This document shows positions 46,070-54,990 of a stretch of 64,000 nucleotides of DNA, piece by piece. The number at the start of each line of letters is the position of its first letter. Positions within the stretch are counted from its first letter, which is position 1. The notes under the pieces are model-generated. The model searched no databases. It saw only the letters and a program-made list of their open reading frames with translations, and was not told the origin of the DNA. The position numbers and the translations under genes are program-made. Source of the stretch: CAIKUF01 sp963779155 (GTDB taxonomy: Bacteria > Pseudomonadota > Gammaproteobacteria > Burkholderiales > Burkholderiaceae_C); assembly GCA_963779155.1 (NCBI GenBank), contig CAVZXE010000007.1:62001-126000 (forward strand). Direction: 5' to 3'.

Positions 46070-47221
46070 ATGCGCACCACCGGCACCTACGTCACCACCA
46101 CCACCCTGGGTGAAAAGGTGCGTGCGTTCGTGCCGCATCCGCTGCCGCCAACCAAGCCGGCCTTGGCCATTGAGTCTTACGAAGCTGCCGCGCGCCGTGC
46201 CGAACTGTCGCTGGCCAGACTGTCGGGTGTGGCGGGCCTGGTGCCGTCGGTGGACTGGCTGCTGTACAGCGCCATTCGCAAGGAGGCCTTGCTCACCTCG
46301 CAGATCGAAGGCACGCAGGCCACGCTGACCGACCTGTTCGACGACGAGGCGGGCCTGGTGGTGGCCAACACCGACGACGTCGAGGAGGTGACCAACTACC
46401 TGCGGGCCTTCCGTCTGGTGCGCGACAACCTGCGCAGCCCGAAAGGCCTGCCGATCTCGGTGCGCCTGCTGTGCGACGCCCACCGTTTGTTGCTTGCCGG
46501 CGCTCGCGGCGCGGGCAAGCAGCCGGGCGAACTGCGACGCTCGCAGAACTGGATCGGCGGCGCGCGGCCGGGTAGGGCCGTGTTCGTACCTCCGCCACCA
46601 GACCGTGTCCCGGCGTTGCTCGGCGACCTGGAACGCTTCATCCACGACGCTGGGCCGAACATGCCGCCGCTCGTGCGGATCGCGCTGGTGCACGTGCAGT
46701 TCGAAACCATCCATCCCTTCCTGGATGGCAACGGCCGCATCGGCCGCTTGTTGATCGCGGCGCTGCTGGAGCAAAGGGGCCTGCTGCCGGAGCCGTTGGT
46801 GTACCTCAGCAGTTATCTCAAGCAGAACCAGGCTGAGTACTACCGGCGCCTGTCGGCGGTGCGGACGGATGGCGATTGGGAAGGCTGGGTCAGCTTCTTC
46901 CTGGAAGGCGTGGAGACCGCCGCCACCGATGCCGAGCGCGGCATCGTGGCCATCGCCAGCCTGGTAGCGGCCGACCGCCGAAGGCTGCTGGCGGCACCGC
47001 GCGTCGGCGCCGTGGGCCTGCGACTTTTCGAACTGCTGCCATTGATGCCGCGCTTCACCATCGAGCAAGTGCGCCAGAAGCTGACGACCACTTTCCCAAC
47101 GGCAACGGCTGCGGTGAAGTTGCTGGAAGACCTCGGCATCGTCACCGAGTTGACCGGGCAGAAGAAGAACCGCTGTTTCAGCTACGCCGCCTATGTCGAA
47201 TTGCTGGCGGATGGCACATGA
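46070..47221 (+). CDS. fic: Fic family protein (class II AMPylator/NMPylase)
   Basis: A 383-aa Fic protein that transfers AMP or another NMP to target proteins. The catalytic motif HPFLDGNGRIGR is complete (His215). The self-inhibitory helix motif TSQIEG (Thr76 to Gly81) is located in the N-terminal domain, making it class II (intramolecular inhibition), so a separate antitoxin is not required. A C-terminal winged-helix segment (MPRFTIEQVRQKLTTTFPTA) suggests DNA binding and autoregulation, consistent with the palindrome upstream. Confidence 0.93.
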   Translation: MRTTGTYVTTTTLGEKVRAFVPHPLPPTKPALAIESYEAAARRAELSLARLSGVAGLVPSVDWLLYSAIRKEALLTSQIEGTQATLTDLFDDEAGLVVANTDDVEEVTNYLRAFRLVRDNLRSPKGLPISVRLLCDAHRLLLAGARGAGKQPGELRRSQNWIGGARPGRAVFVPPPPDRVPALLGDLERFIHDAGPNMPPLVRIALVHVQFETIHPFLDGNGRIGRLLIAALLEQRGLLPEPLVYLSSYLKQNQAEYYRRLSAVRTDGDWEGWVSFFLEGVETAATDAERGIVAIASLVAADRRRLLAAPRVGAVGLRLFELLPLMPRFTIEQVRQKLTTTFPTATAAVKLLEDLGIVTELTGQKKNRCFSYAAYVELLADGT

Positions 47222-47374
47222 GGGCGCTTGACAGAGGCATGGCGGCGCCCGCGCGATCTGCGCTTGGGCCGCAACACCGCAGGCGGTGAGCTGAAGGGGG
47301 GTCATCCGCAGCGGACTTGAGGTGGCGACGATTCGTGGGAGCGTGAGGTGGCTGACCACATTGAGGTTGCCACC

Positions 47375-47890
47375 ATGTACGAATTCACCACCATCAGCGG
47401 TCGCGTCATCGAGGCCAGGCGCTACATGAACAGATGGCCTCGTCTCAATGAGCCCGACCCGGCGCAGGAGCGCTGGGAGGTGTGGATCACCGAGCGTTCC
47501 AGCAGCGAGGTGAAGCTGACGGTGGCAAGCCGTGCCATGCCAGCCCGATGTGGGCACTTGGTGACGTTCGTGGTGGCCAACGATCGGCCGGTGGGCATGG
47601 TCAACTTGACCATCGGTGCCTGCGTGAACTTCACTCGGGCTGATCCGGTGCCCGTGCTGCAGGGCCGGGACGTGGTCTGGCCGGTGTTCATGTCGTTGGG
47701 CGGGCTGATGTTATCGGCCTTCACGTCTCCGCTGGTACTCGCGGTCGCCGTGCCCTTGGCTGTTCTCTATGTGCCCACCGTAGTCGTGGCTCGTTGGCTG
47801 GTGCGCGGGCAGCTGCAGACCCAGGTCGATGTGCGGCTCAGTCATATCCGGACCGAGAACGTCGTACGGCCATTCCCCAAGCGCAACTGA
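47375..47890 (+). CDS. Hypothetical membrane protein
   Basis: A 171-aa protein with a soluble N-terminal ~110 residues (starts MYEFTTISGRVIEARRYMNR) and two adjacent membrane helices (VWPVFMSLGGLMLSAFTSPL and LAVAVPLAVLYVPTVVVARW) near the C-terminus. The start ATG 47375 has a GAGG eight bases upstream; the frame is open to GTG 47348. No family recognised. It may be an island cargo effector or a housekeeping membrane protein; nothing in sequence decides. Confidence 0.55.
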   Translation: MYEFTTISGRVIEARRYMNRWPRLNEPDPAQERWEVWITERSSSEVKLTVASRAMPARCGHLVTFVVANDRPVGMVNLTIGACVNFTRADPVPVLQGRDVVWPVFMSLGGLMLSAFTSPLVLAVAVPLAVLYVPTVVVARWLVRGQLQTQVDVRLSHIRTENVVRPFPKRN

Positions 47891-48004
47891 CCGCTCCATG
47901 CCGACTGATCGAGCGGTTCCCGATCAGGTACTGCGCCTGTGCCGGCTTCCTGCCGAAGGACTTGAGCGTTGCGCCGTCGCAGAATCCTGGCGACGATAGG
48001 CACC

Positions 48005-48226
48005 ATGGGAAAGCAACCTGACGATCGAGCCGCCGGCCCTGTGCAGCGTGTGCGCCTGGTGGTGGGCGGGCGCGTGGAGATCGAGCGAGAGATCGTGCGC
48101 CTGTGTGCCCAGCGACTTTTCGACCGAGCCCGCTTCGACGATCTCACGCGCCAACTTGACAGGCCTTCGAAGCCCGCGCTTCGGGTCGTGGCAAGGGAAG
48201 ACCGGCTGAACTGGCCTGACGACTGA
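48005..48226 (+). CDS. Small hypothetical protein
   Basis: A 73-aa basic protein (MGKQPDDRAAGPVQRVRLVV start) with a helical, Arg-rich second half (EIEREIVRLCAQRLFDRARF). No family recognised. The codon usage is GC-rich like its neighbours. Only moderately likely to be real. Confidence 0.4.
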   Translation: MGKQPDDRAAGPVQRVRLVVGGRVEIEREIVRLCAQRLFDRARFDDLTRQLDRPSKPALRVVAREDRLNWPDD

Positions 48227-48368
48227 CGACATCGGATCGGAAAACCTCGCTGGCTGGCGCACGGGGGCTGAGATACCGGCTTGTTGACCTTAGCTTCGTC
48301 TGTTATTTGCGATCGACGAATATTTGGAACATACTGGGATCAAACCAAACTGATGACGGCCCCCTGTC

Positions 48369-48977
48369 ATGCATGCACCTGCGACCCACGCCGAGAGAGT
48401 GCTGCAGCTCGTCCGCAAGAACGGCTGGCTGCGCGCCGGCGACCTGGCCGGTGCGGGCATACCGCGCGTCGTACTCACGCGCATGACGGCTAGCGGTCAA
48501 CTGGAACGGGCGGCACGCGGCCTGTACCGCCTGCCGGACGCGAGCAGTTCCGAGCATGAAGGGCTGGTGACTGTGGCCCGCAAGGTGCCCCAGGCGGTGA
48601 TCTGCCTGCTGAGCGCACTGCAATTTCACGGGCTGACCACTCAACTACCGTGGCAGGTCTGGATCGCCATGCCTCGCGGAAGCCACGTGCCGCGACTCGA
48701 CCACCCACCGATCAAGATGGTGCAGTTCACCGGCGAGGCCTACATGCATGGGATCGAGATTCACGAGCGTGACGGTATCGAGCTGCAGGTGTACGGAGTG
48801 GCCAAGACGGTGGCCGACTGCTTCAAGCACCGCAACAAGATCGGCGTGGACGTGGCGCTGGAAGCGCTCAAGGACGCCCTATCGCAAGGGCGGGCCAGCT
48901 TCGACGACCTGTGGCGCAGCGCCAAGGTCTGCCGCGTCGCGAACGTGATGCGGCCCTACATGGAAGCGGTTGCATGA
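48369..48977 (+). CDS. AbiEi-family type IV antitoxin, without its toxin
   Basis: A 202-aa protein of the AbiEi family: an N-terminal winged-helix (LVRKNGWLRAGDLAGAGIPR, VVLTRMTASGQLERAARGLY) and the AbiEi_1-like domain with VICLLSALQFHGLT and YGVAKTVADCFKHRNKIGVD. AbiEi normally represses its own operon and neutralises the nucleotidyltransferase AbiEii encoded immediately downstream. Here the next gene is a primase-helicase and no AbiEii is found. AT-rich sequence at 48295-48340 likely contains the promoter. Confidence 0.87.
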   Translation: MHAPATHAERVLQLVRKNGWLRAGDLAGAGIPRVVLTRMTASGQLERAARGLYRLPDASSSEHEGLVTVARKVPQAVICLLSALQFHGLTTQLPWQVWIAMPRGSHVPRLDHPPIKMVQFTGEAYMHGIEIHERDGIELQVYGVAKTVADCFKHRNKIGVDVALEALKDALSQGRASFDDLWRSAKVCRVANVMRPYMEAVA

Positions 48978-49005
48978 GCCGGGACCGCGCAGTGTCAGTG
49001 CAGGC

Positions 49006-51381
49006 ATGACCGGCGACGACGATCGCTCGGACCTGCGTGCTGAGAACGCGCGCCTGGTCGCACTGCTGGTCTCTCACGGAATCGAGTGGCGCAAGCCCGC
49101 CGAAGCTAACGTGCCGCCTGCAGCGTCGGCGTTGAGCACCGATCAGAAGGTCATGCTGTTTCGCCGGCTGTTCGCCGGTCGGACCGATGTCTACCCGGTG
49201 CGCTGGGAAAGCAAAGCCGGCAAGACCGGCTACGCACCGGCCTGCGCCAACGAGTGGCGCGCCGGTGTCTGCGAGAAGCCCAGGATCAAGTGTGCCGACT
49301 GTAGCCACCGCAGTTTGATTGCGCTGAGCGACCGAACGATCTTCGATCACCTCGCCGGGCGGCACACCACCGGCGTCTACCCGCTGCTCACGAACGACAC
49401 CTGCAACTTTCTGGCGGTGGACTTCGACGATGCGGAGTGGCGCCAGGACGCCAAGGGCTTCGCGAAGTCTTGCAGTGAACTGGGCGTGCCCGTGGCCCTG
49501 GAGGTCTCGCGCTCAGGTGAAGGCGCCCACGCCTGGGTCTTCTTCTCGGCGAGCGTTGCGGCGCGTGACGCCCGTCGCCTCGGCACGGCGCTGATCAGCT
49601 TCACCTGTGCCCGGACCCGCCAGTTGAAGCTCACGTCGTACGACCGCCTCTTTCCAAGCCAGGACACGCTGCCCAAGGGCGGGTTCGGCAACCTGATTGC
49701 GTTGCCATTGCAGAAGCTGCCCCGCGAGTTGGGCCGAAGTGTGTTCGTCGACGAAGCGCTACAACCGTTTCCGGATCAATGGGCCTTCTTGACGTCCGTG
49801 AGGTCGATGGAGCCGCACGACATCGAGCCCACGATTCTTCGCGCTACCGGTGGCGCACATCCGCTCGATGTGACATTCGTGGCCGACGAAGATTCGCTCG
49901 AGCCGTGGAAGCCACGTCCATCGGCCAACCAACGATTGACCGGCCCGATGCCGGAGTCCGTGTCGGTGACCCAGGCCAACCTGGTGTATGTCGAGAAGGG
50001 ACCGCTGCCGCAGTCACTGGCAAACCGCCTAGTGCGTCTGGCCGCCTTCCAGAACCCGGAGTTCTACCGTGCGCAAGCCATGCGCATGCCGGTGTGGGAC
50101 AAGCCGCGCGTCATCGGCTGCGCCGAGAACTTCCCCCAGCACATCGGCCTGCCTCGTGGGTGCCTGGAGGCTGTGCAACAACTGCTGCGGGACCACGGCA
50201 TTCGCTGCGATCTGCGGGACGAACGGTCGGCGGGCGAACCGCTCGCGGTCGACTTTGTGGGAACGCTACGACCCGACCAACGCGCCGCCGCCAAGGCGAT
50301 GCTGAAGCATGACACGGGCGTGCTGTGCGCGCCGACGGCGTTTGGCAAGACAGTCACCGCTGCTGCTCTGATCGCCAGCCGTGGTGTGAACACCCTGGTC
50401 CTGGTCCATCGCACCGAGTTGCTCAGGCAATGGAAGGAACGGCTGCAGTCCTTTCTCGGCGTTGGCCCTGACGTGGTGGGCACCATCGGCGGCGGCAAGG
50501 CCAGACCGACCGGCAGGATCGACGTGGCGGTGATGCAGTCCCTTGCCGGGAGGGGTCATCGGCAGGGCGAGGTCGATTCATTGGTCGAGAACTACGGACA
50601 GATCGTCGTCGACGAGTGCCACCACCTGTCAGCCTTCTCGTTCGAGGCGATCTTGAAGCGGGCCAAGGCCAAGTACGTGCTTGGCTTGACAGCCACACCC
50701 ATACGGCGCGACGGGCAGCAGCCCATCATCTTCATGCAGTGCGGGCCGATTCGGCATACGGCAGCGAAGCCGGACGGTGCGCCGCAGACTCTGGAGGTGA
50801 CGCCGCGCGTCCTGTCCGCGACCGTCATCGTGTCGCCCGACGCCGGCATACAGGAGGTCTTCCGGACGCTAGCGATTGATGACGCCCGCACGGCCAGGAT
50901 TGCCGAGGAAGTCGTCGACGCCTACCAGCAAGGCAGGAAGATTCTGGTTCTGACCGAGCGCACCGAGCATCTCGCGGCAATCGAGGCGGCCTTGGGCGGG
51001 CGGGTTGAGGACCTGGTTACGCTGCAGGGCCGGTCCTCGAAAAAGCAGCGGGTGGCCGCCTTGGCCAGGCTGGAAGCGCTGGCACCTGGCGCGCCACGTG
51101 TCCTGCTGTCCACCGGCAAGTTGGTGGGCGAGGGATTCGACCATCCGCCGCTCGACACGCTGGTGCTGGCGATGCCAATCTCGTGGAAGGGCACCCTGCA
51201 GCAATACGCCGGGCGGCTGCACCGCGAGCACGCTGGCAAGACGCATGTGCAGATCGTGGACTTCGTCGATGCCGGGCACCCCGCACTGATGCGCATGTGG
51301 GCGAAGCGCCAGGTCGGCTATCGCGCCATGGGGTACCGCGTTGAAGCCGCAGCGGCCGATCTGTTCGTCGCCGACGATTGA
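49006..51381 (+). CDS. TOTE-type archaeo-eukaryotic primase fused to SF2 helicase
   Basis: A 791-aa fusion. N-terminal part: coiled-coil (DLRAENARLVALLVSHGIEW), a Cys cluster (GVCEKPRIKCADC), and an archaeo-eukaryotic primase-type domain with the metal motif NFLAVDFDDAEW (Asp139, Asp141/142) and SRSGEGAHAWVFF. C-terminal part: DEAD/DEAH helicase with LCAPTAFGKTVTAAAL, IVVDECHHLSAFSFEA, GLTATPIRRDG and QQYAGRLHREH. This matches the primase-helicase of TOTE conflict systems, whose gene sets are thought to act in inter-element conflict. ATG 49006 is chosen where homology-like sequence begins; the frame is open to TTG 48970. Last gene before the right island end. Confidence 0.87.
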   Translation: MTGDDDRSDLRAENARLVALLVSHGIEWRKPAEANVPPAASALSTDQKVMLFRRLFAGRTDVYPVRWESKAGKTGYAPACANEWRAGVCEKPRIKCADCSHRSLIALSDRTIFDHLAGRHTTGVYPLLTNDTCNFLAVDFDDAEWRQDAKGFAKSCSELGVPVALEVSRSGEGAHAWVFFSASVAARDARRLGTALISFTCARTRQLKLTSYDRLFPSQDTLPKGGFGNLIALPLQKLPRELGRSVFVDEALQPFPDQWAFLTSVRSMEPHDIEPTILRATGGAHPLDVTFVADEDSLEPWKPRPSANQRLTGPMPESVSVTQANLVYVEKGPLPQSLANRLVRLAAFQNPEFYRAQAMRMPVWDKPRVIGCAENFPQHIGLPRGCLEAVQQLLRDHGIRCDLRDERSAGEPLAVDFVGTLRPDQRAAAKAMLKHDTGVLCAPTAFGKTVTAAALIASRGVNTLVLVHRTELLRQWKERLQSFLGVGPDVVGTIGGGKARPTGRIDVAVMQSLAGRGHRQGEVDSLVENYGQIVVDECHHLSAFSFEAILKRAKAKYVLGLTATPIRRDGQQPIIFMQCGPIRHTAAKPDGAPQTLEVTPRVLSATVIVSPDAGIQEVFRTLAIDDARTARIAEEVVDAYQQGRKILVLTERTEHLAAIEAALGGRVEDLVTLQGRSSKKQRVAALARLEALAPGAPRVLLSTGKLVGEGFDHPPLDTLVLAMPISWKGTLQQYAGRLHREHAGKTHVQIVDFVDAGHPALMRMWAKRQVGYRAMGYRVEAAAADLFVADD

Positions 51382-51432
51382 CTCGGTACCGAGACAACCC
51401 TACTGACAAACACGATTCGTTCTCAAATTCCG

Positions 51433-51452
51433 TGGGGGACTTTTGGGGGACT
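51433..51452 (+). repeat. 20-bp repeat TGGGGGACTTTTGGGGGACT, right copy
   Basis: Exact direct copy of 12981-13000, ~95 bp inside attR. The integrase tail encoded at the left copy is absent here, so it is either a bound arm site or a fragment of a related integrase. Confidence 0.85.
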
Positions 51453-51545
51453 CAGATGCTCAGAACAGTTCAAAACAGCCTAAAATCGGTCGGAACGGAC
51501 GGCAACAACCCCTTATAAATCAACAACTTAAACGCGATCTGGCAA

Positions 51546-51591
51546 CTACGAACCAAGGGGTCGTGGGTTCGATTCCTGCCAGCCGCACCAG
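51546..51591 (+). repeat. attR: 46-bp tRNA-Arg 3' repeat
   Basis: Exact copy of 12877-12922, containing the anticodon loop through CCA of tRNA-Arg but not the 5' half, so not a functional tRNA gene. Marks the right island boundary. Confidence 0.95.
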
Positions 51592-51599
51592 TAAAGACG

Positions 51600-51629
51600 A
51601 GGGTCAGCACGTTAGCGCGTGCTGACCCT
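51600..51629 (+). terminator. Original tRNA-Arg terminator stranded at the right junction
   Basis: A perfect 12-bp stem AGGGTCAGCACG / CGTGCTGACCCT with a 6-nt loop, starting 9 bp after attR and followed by TTAGT. Before integration it would have followed tRNA-Arg directly. Confidence 0.75.
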
Positions 51630-51970
51630 TTAGTCCTTGTGGACGAACCATGGCGACAGCGCCGTGGCCTTCGGGCTAAGCGCTGCGATCCGACCCATCG
51701 TGCGATCGCTCTTGCGGCTGCAGCTAGCGCTGGAATGCCTCCAAGGGTTCCGGTGGCGCCGCCGTCACCGCCGAGCGGGCTTTGCCATCGGACGCGAGCC
51801 GAGCACGCAGCCACCTGGCGCGCAGGACGTCTGGCGTGACCGCTGCCTCCGGCCGGATCGTCCGGGCGCCGATTGACCCGGTGGCTGCAACGCGTGTACG
51901 CTGGCGCGGTTCGCACTTCTCGAGGCCGACCTTCTCGTTTGACGGCATTCGCTCGTAACGGAAGCAGCCC
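51630..51970. other. Intergenic region right of the island
   Basis: About 340 bp with no supported gene or repeat seen. Confidence 0.4.
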
Positions 51971-52282
51971 ATGTCGATCAAGTTTCGCATTCTGGCTCGC
52001 GGGTGGCCGCTGACGGCGGCATTCGCGCTGCTCTTTGCCGGCAATGTGCTGGCCGCGGACCTGATCGGCGTGGTCCGGCGTGACAACGGTGCCACTTCTG
52101 CCGACTCCACGGTGAGCTTGTCCGTCGGGAGCAGGGAGGTGCGCAGAGTCTCCATTGATCCCGCCGGCCGCTTCGTGATCCGCAATATCCGGCCTGGCGT
52201 GTACCGGATGCAATGCGGCAGCGGTCCGGCGGTCAGTCTGCGTGTCAATGAAGGTCTCAACGAGACCAGTTGCAGAGGCTGA
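51971..52282 (+). CDS. Exported small protein with carboxypeptidase-regulatory-like fold
   Basis: A 103-aa protein with a signal peptide (LTAAFALLFAGNVLAADL, cleavage near LAA). The mature part (LIGVVRRDNGATSADSTVSL and RRVSIDPAGRFVIRNIRPGV) looks like a CarboxypepD_reg or Ig-like beta module. It lies 5 bp before the next hypothetical gene, probably co-transcribed. Function unknown. Confidence 0.65.
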   Translation: MSIKFRILARGWPLTAAFALLFAGNVLAADLIGVVRRDNGATSADSTVSLSVGSREVRRVSIDPAGRFVIRNIRPGVYRMQCGSGPAVSLRVNEGLNETSCRG

Positions 52283-52287
52283 ACATC

Positions 52288-53481
52288 ATGGCCGCCGCAA
52301 GCGACGCCCCTGCCAAAGCCGCCGCCGCCGAAGACGCCGCCGACCGCGAGCTGAAGCGGCTGGAGCTGCTCTGGAGGATCCGCGTCGCCAAGGCCGACCT
52401 GATACAGAAGGTCTTCATCTCGATTGTCGGTGCCGCGGTCGCCGGCATCTTCTACGTCTTCCAGGCCAACCAAACGCAGAGCCGCTACTACTCGGATCTC
52501 CAGGCGCAGCGCGAGCGGGCCGACACCGACCTTCGTGCGAGCATGTTCAAGACTCTTTTCGAGGCTTACTTCAAGAACAAGATCGAGGCGGCGCAGAAGG
52601 CGGCGGCAAGCGGCGAGCACACGCCCGCTCACGATGAGGCACTGCTCGTCAATTTGGGCCAGGAAATCATGTTGAGCGATCTGTTGGCGCGCAACTTCGA
52701 GACCATCGACGTGCGACCCATGTTCGAAGACCTGGACCGTCGCCTGACCGTCCTCGTCGAGCGCGGCGGCAAGCGCGAGAGCGTCTCGGCGGTCCAGATC
52801 GATGCCTTCCGGCAGCGCGAGGAACTGCGCCGGGTTGCCTACGGCGCAACCACGCGGCAGATCGAGCTCCTGCGGGCCAATGCCGGCGCCGTGTCGCAAC
52901 AGGTGCGGGTCGAGCAATGCCAGGCAGGGCCCGCCTCGCCAGCGACATTCGATCCCCAGGAACTACCAGTGCTGCCCGGGAAGACCAGGGGAGTGATCAG
53001 CCGTGTCGGCGACGGTTCGGTCGGCATCAACCTCAGTGTCCCCACCGCCGAGGCGGCTGGCAAGCCAGCCCCGACGGCCTCTGCCGGTGCGGATGCGATT
53101 GTCGAAGCCTCCCAGCCGCGGGAGGTGCCTGTGACGGTGACGTACTTCGACATGCCAACGCTCGAGAACGTGCGCCTGCCCGGCGGACTTCGCATGGCAC
53201 TGACGATCACGCGATCAGGCTCGACCCGAACCTGCGAGCGCTTCTCGGCACAGATGGACGAGAGCACGAGACTGGACTGCGAGCCGCAGGCACCGCCCGG
53301 CAAGGCCGCGCCCACTCGCGCCTGCAGCTGGGCCAATCTCACGATCACTTTGATTCCCAAGGACTACATCGGCATGCGCGACCGTCCTTACCTGAGCGAA
53401 CTGTCCACGCAGGGCAACAGCTTGTTCAAAGACCTCTTCAAAGGGCGGCCTTCCGACGAAGCCATGCCCGTGCCCAGGTAA
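52288..53481 (+). CDS. Hypothetical single-pass membrane protein
   Basis: A 397-aa protein with a helical N-terminus (RELKRLELLWRIRVAKADLI), one membrane helix (VFISIVGAAVAGIFYVF), a coiled-coil region and a C-terminal beta-rich half (VPVTVTYFDMPTLENVRLPG). The start ATG 52288 is preferred to 52270 upstream. No family recognised. It probably works with the exported protein encoded just upstream. Confidence 0.65.
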   Translation: MAAASDAPAKAAAAEDAADRELKRLELLWRIRVAKADLIQKVFISIVGAAVAGIFYVFQANQTQSRYYSDLQAQRERADTDLRASMFKTLFEAYFKNKIEAAQKAAASGEHTPAHDEALLVNLGQEIMLSDLLARNFETIDVRPMFEDLDRRLTVLVERGGKRESVSAVQIDAFRQREELRRVAYGATTRQIELLRANAGAVSQQVRVEQCQAGPASPATFDPQELPVLPGKTRGVISRVGDGSVGINLSVPTAEAAGKPAPTASAGADAIVEASQPREVPVTVTYFDMPTLENVRLPGGLRMALTITRSGSTRTCERFSAQMDESTRLDCEPQAPPGKAAPTRACSWANLTITLIPKDYIGMRDRPYLSELSTQGNSLFKDLFKGRPSDEAMPVPR

Positions 53482-53725
53482 CGCTGCGTCCTGCGCGCCG
53501 GACGCGCCCCGACCCACGGCGCGTCGGCCTGCGGACAGAGGCTGCGGAGGAAGGCCAACCCCGCGCAGGCCCATGTCCCGTCGCCGGTCGCAAGTCGTCG
53601 ATCGCGGCTCGCGGCGCTTTCGGGTGGGTCGCCTCGAGCGGCGCGCCGCCGCAGCGATCTCGATCTCGAAGTCACCGCGCAGTGCGGCGACAATCCGGCA
53701 TCGTCTGCTTCGTCTTCCATTCGCC

Positions 53726-54460
53726 GTGCCCGATACCCTGACCCCGAACCCGAACCCGACCCCGAGCATCGCGGGCCCCGCGCCCGAGACCCTCGCCGAC
53801 GCGCCGCCCGCCGCAGCCGATCTCTCGCCCGCCGCCTGCGCAGCGCTGCTGGCGGAGCGGTTCCCAGCGGTCTTCGCGCCTGGCGCGCCGCGGCCTCTGA
53901 AACTGCGCATCCAGGCCGATGTGCAGCAGCGCGCGCCGGGCCTGTTCACGAAGAAGGCGCTCTCGATCTTCCTGCATCGGTACACCACGAACACGGCTTA
54001 CATCAGGGCATTGGCCAGCGCGCCCCATCGCGTGGACCTCGACGGCATGCCTGCGGGCGAAGTCGCCGACGAACATCGCCAGGCCGCCGCGGCCGAACTG
54101 GAGCGGCGCCGTGACCTCCACGAGGCGCGCCGTGCCGCCGAGCGCGACGCGCAGCGCAAGGCGCACGACGAGGCACGGCGCGCCCGCAACGCTGGCGCCG
54201 AAGCGCGCGGCAACCGCGCCGCGCTGCTGCGCGCGTTTGAAGCGACGACGCTGACGCGTGCCAACTTCTGTGCGCTCAAGGCGATGTCGGAAGCCGAACT
54301 CGATGCCGCGCTGGTGCAGGCGCGGCAGGAGCGCGAACAGCGGGCGCAGGCACCGCGGCCGGATCGGCCCGAGGCCGGCCCTGCCGAGCGCGCCGCGCGC
54401 CCGGCCCACCACCGGCCGCCGTACCGCCGGCCGGGGGCCGCACCCAAACCGGCGCGATAG
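53726..54460 (+). CDS. proQ: ProQ/FinO-family RNA chaperone
   Basis: A ~244-aa protein with a ProQ/FinO domain at residues ~45-135: LLAERFPAVFAPGAPRPLKL, KALSIFLHRYTTNTAYIRAL and ASAPHRVDLDGMPAGEV. A charged helical stretch and a disordered Pro/Arg-rich C-terminal tail follow, as in many ProQ proteins. It binds structured RNAs such as sRNAs and mRNA 3' ends. The start is uncertain: GTG 53726 is placed shortly before the conserved region, with an in-frame ATG at 53573 giving a non-conserved extension. Confidence 0.85.
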   Translation: MPDTLTPNPNPTPSIAGPAPETLADAPPAAADLSPAACAALLAERFPAVFAPGAPRPLKLRIQADVQQRAPGLFTKKALSIFLHRYTTNTAYIRALASAPHRVDLDGMPAGEVADEHRQAAAAELERRRDLHEARRAAERDAQRKAHDEARRARNAGAEARGNRAALLRAFEATTLTRANFCALKAMSEAELDAALVQARQEREQRAQAPRPDRPEAGPAERAARPAHHRPPYRRPGAAPKPAR

Positions 54461-54525
54461 GCAGGTCGCGCGCCTCCCGCCGCGGGGCGTGCCTCCTCGC
54501 GGCGTCTCGCTCGCCACCCTCGGCC

Positions 54526-54990
54526 TCACTCCGGCGCTGCGCTGCGGATGCGCTGGCTGATCCACCACAGGTGGCCTTCCGGATCGACGGCGCCATAGCT
54601 GCGGTCGGCCCAGTAGTCCGCGCCGTAGTCGTGCAATGCCGGCTCCTCGACGATCCGGGCGCCTGCGGCGCGTGCCCGCGCGCAGTGCGCATCGACGTCG
54701 TCGACATAGAGCATCAGGCCCTGTGTGTTGCCGCCGGCCGTCAACGGACTGAGCATGTTCACCCCGAAGCGCCGTGCCGCTCCGGCGCGCTCGGGCCCGA
54801 CCATGATCAGGCCGTCGCCGTAGCTCAACTCGCTGTGTTCGACGGCGCCGCGTTCGCCTTCGATCCTGATGCGAACCTCGAAGCCGAACGCATCGCACAA
54901 CCAGTCGATCATGCGGGCCGTATCGCGGTAATAGACCGTGGACGAAATGCGCAGCCAGCCGCGGGGCGCAGGGTTCATGCGGCTCTCCAT
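54526..54990 (-). CDS. VOC-family (glyoxalase/bleomycin-resistance-like) protein
   Basis: A 154-aa protein with the paired beta-alpha-beta-beta-beta modules of the VOC superfamily. Segments are ISSTVYYRDTARMIDWLCDA, AFGFEVRIRIEGERGAVEHS, GLMLYVDDVDAHCARARAAG and a closing YGAVDPEGHLWWISQRIRS that is typical of PhnB/glyoxalase-like members. Substrate unknown. Convergent with proQ. Confidence 0.85.
   Translation of the reverse strand: MESRMNPAPRGWLRISSTVYYRDTARMIDWLCDAFGFEVRIRIEGERGAVEHSELSYGDGLIMVGPERAGAARRFGVNMLSPLTAGGNTQGLMLYVDDVDAHCARARAAGARIVEEPALHDYGADYWADRSYGAVDPEGHLWWISQRIRSAAPE

Larger units (their letters stand above)
12877..51591. mobile_element. tRNA-Arg genomic island carrying defence and conflict genes
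   Basis: Bounded by the 46-bp tRNA-Arg repeats. It carries a tyrosine integrase next to attL with a probable HTH accessory gene. No relaxase, type IV secretion, replication or phage structural genes are visible over 38.7 kb, so transfer would need a helper. Cargo: HNH nuclease, MazG, HipA, macrodomain, AlbA-type protein, complete type I restriction-modification, a P-loop NTPase-nuclease, a PD-(D/E)xK protein, caspase/unknown/MBL genes, a second recombinase, Fic, AbiEi and a TOTE primase-helicase. Nested transposons occupy 33286-41247. Confidence 0.92.

Noticed and set aside
51546..51591. Second tRNA-Arg gene
   Set aside because: Only the 3' half from the anticodon loop onward is present; the upstream sequence cannot form the acceptor or D arm. 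It is the attR repeat.
12877..51591. Prophage
   Set aside because: No capsid, portal, terminase, tail or lysis genes are visible despite the integrase and att sites.
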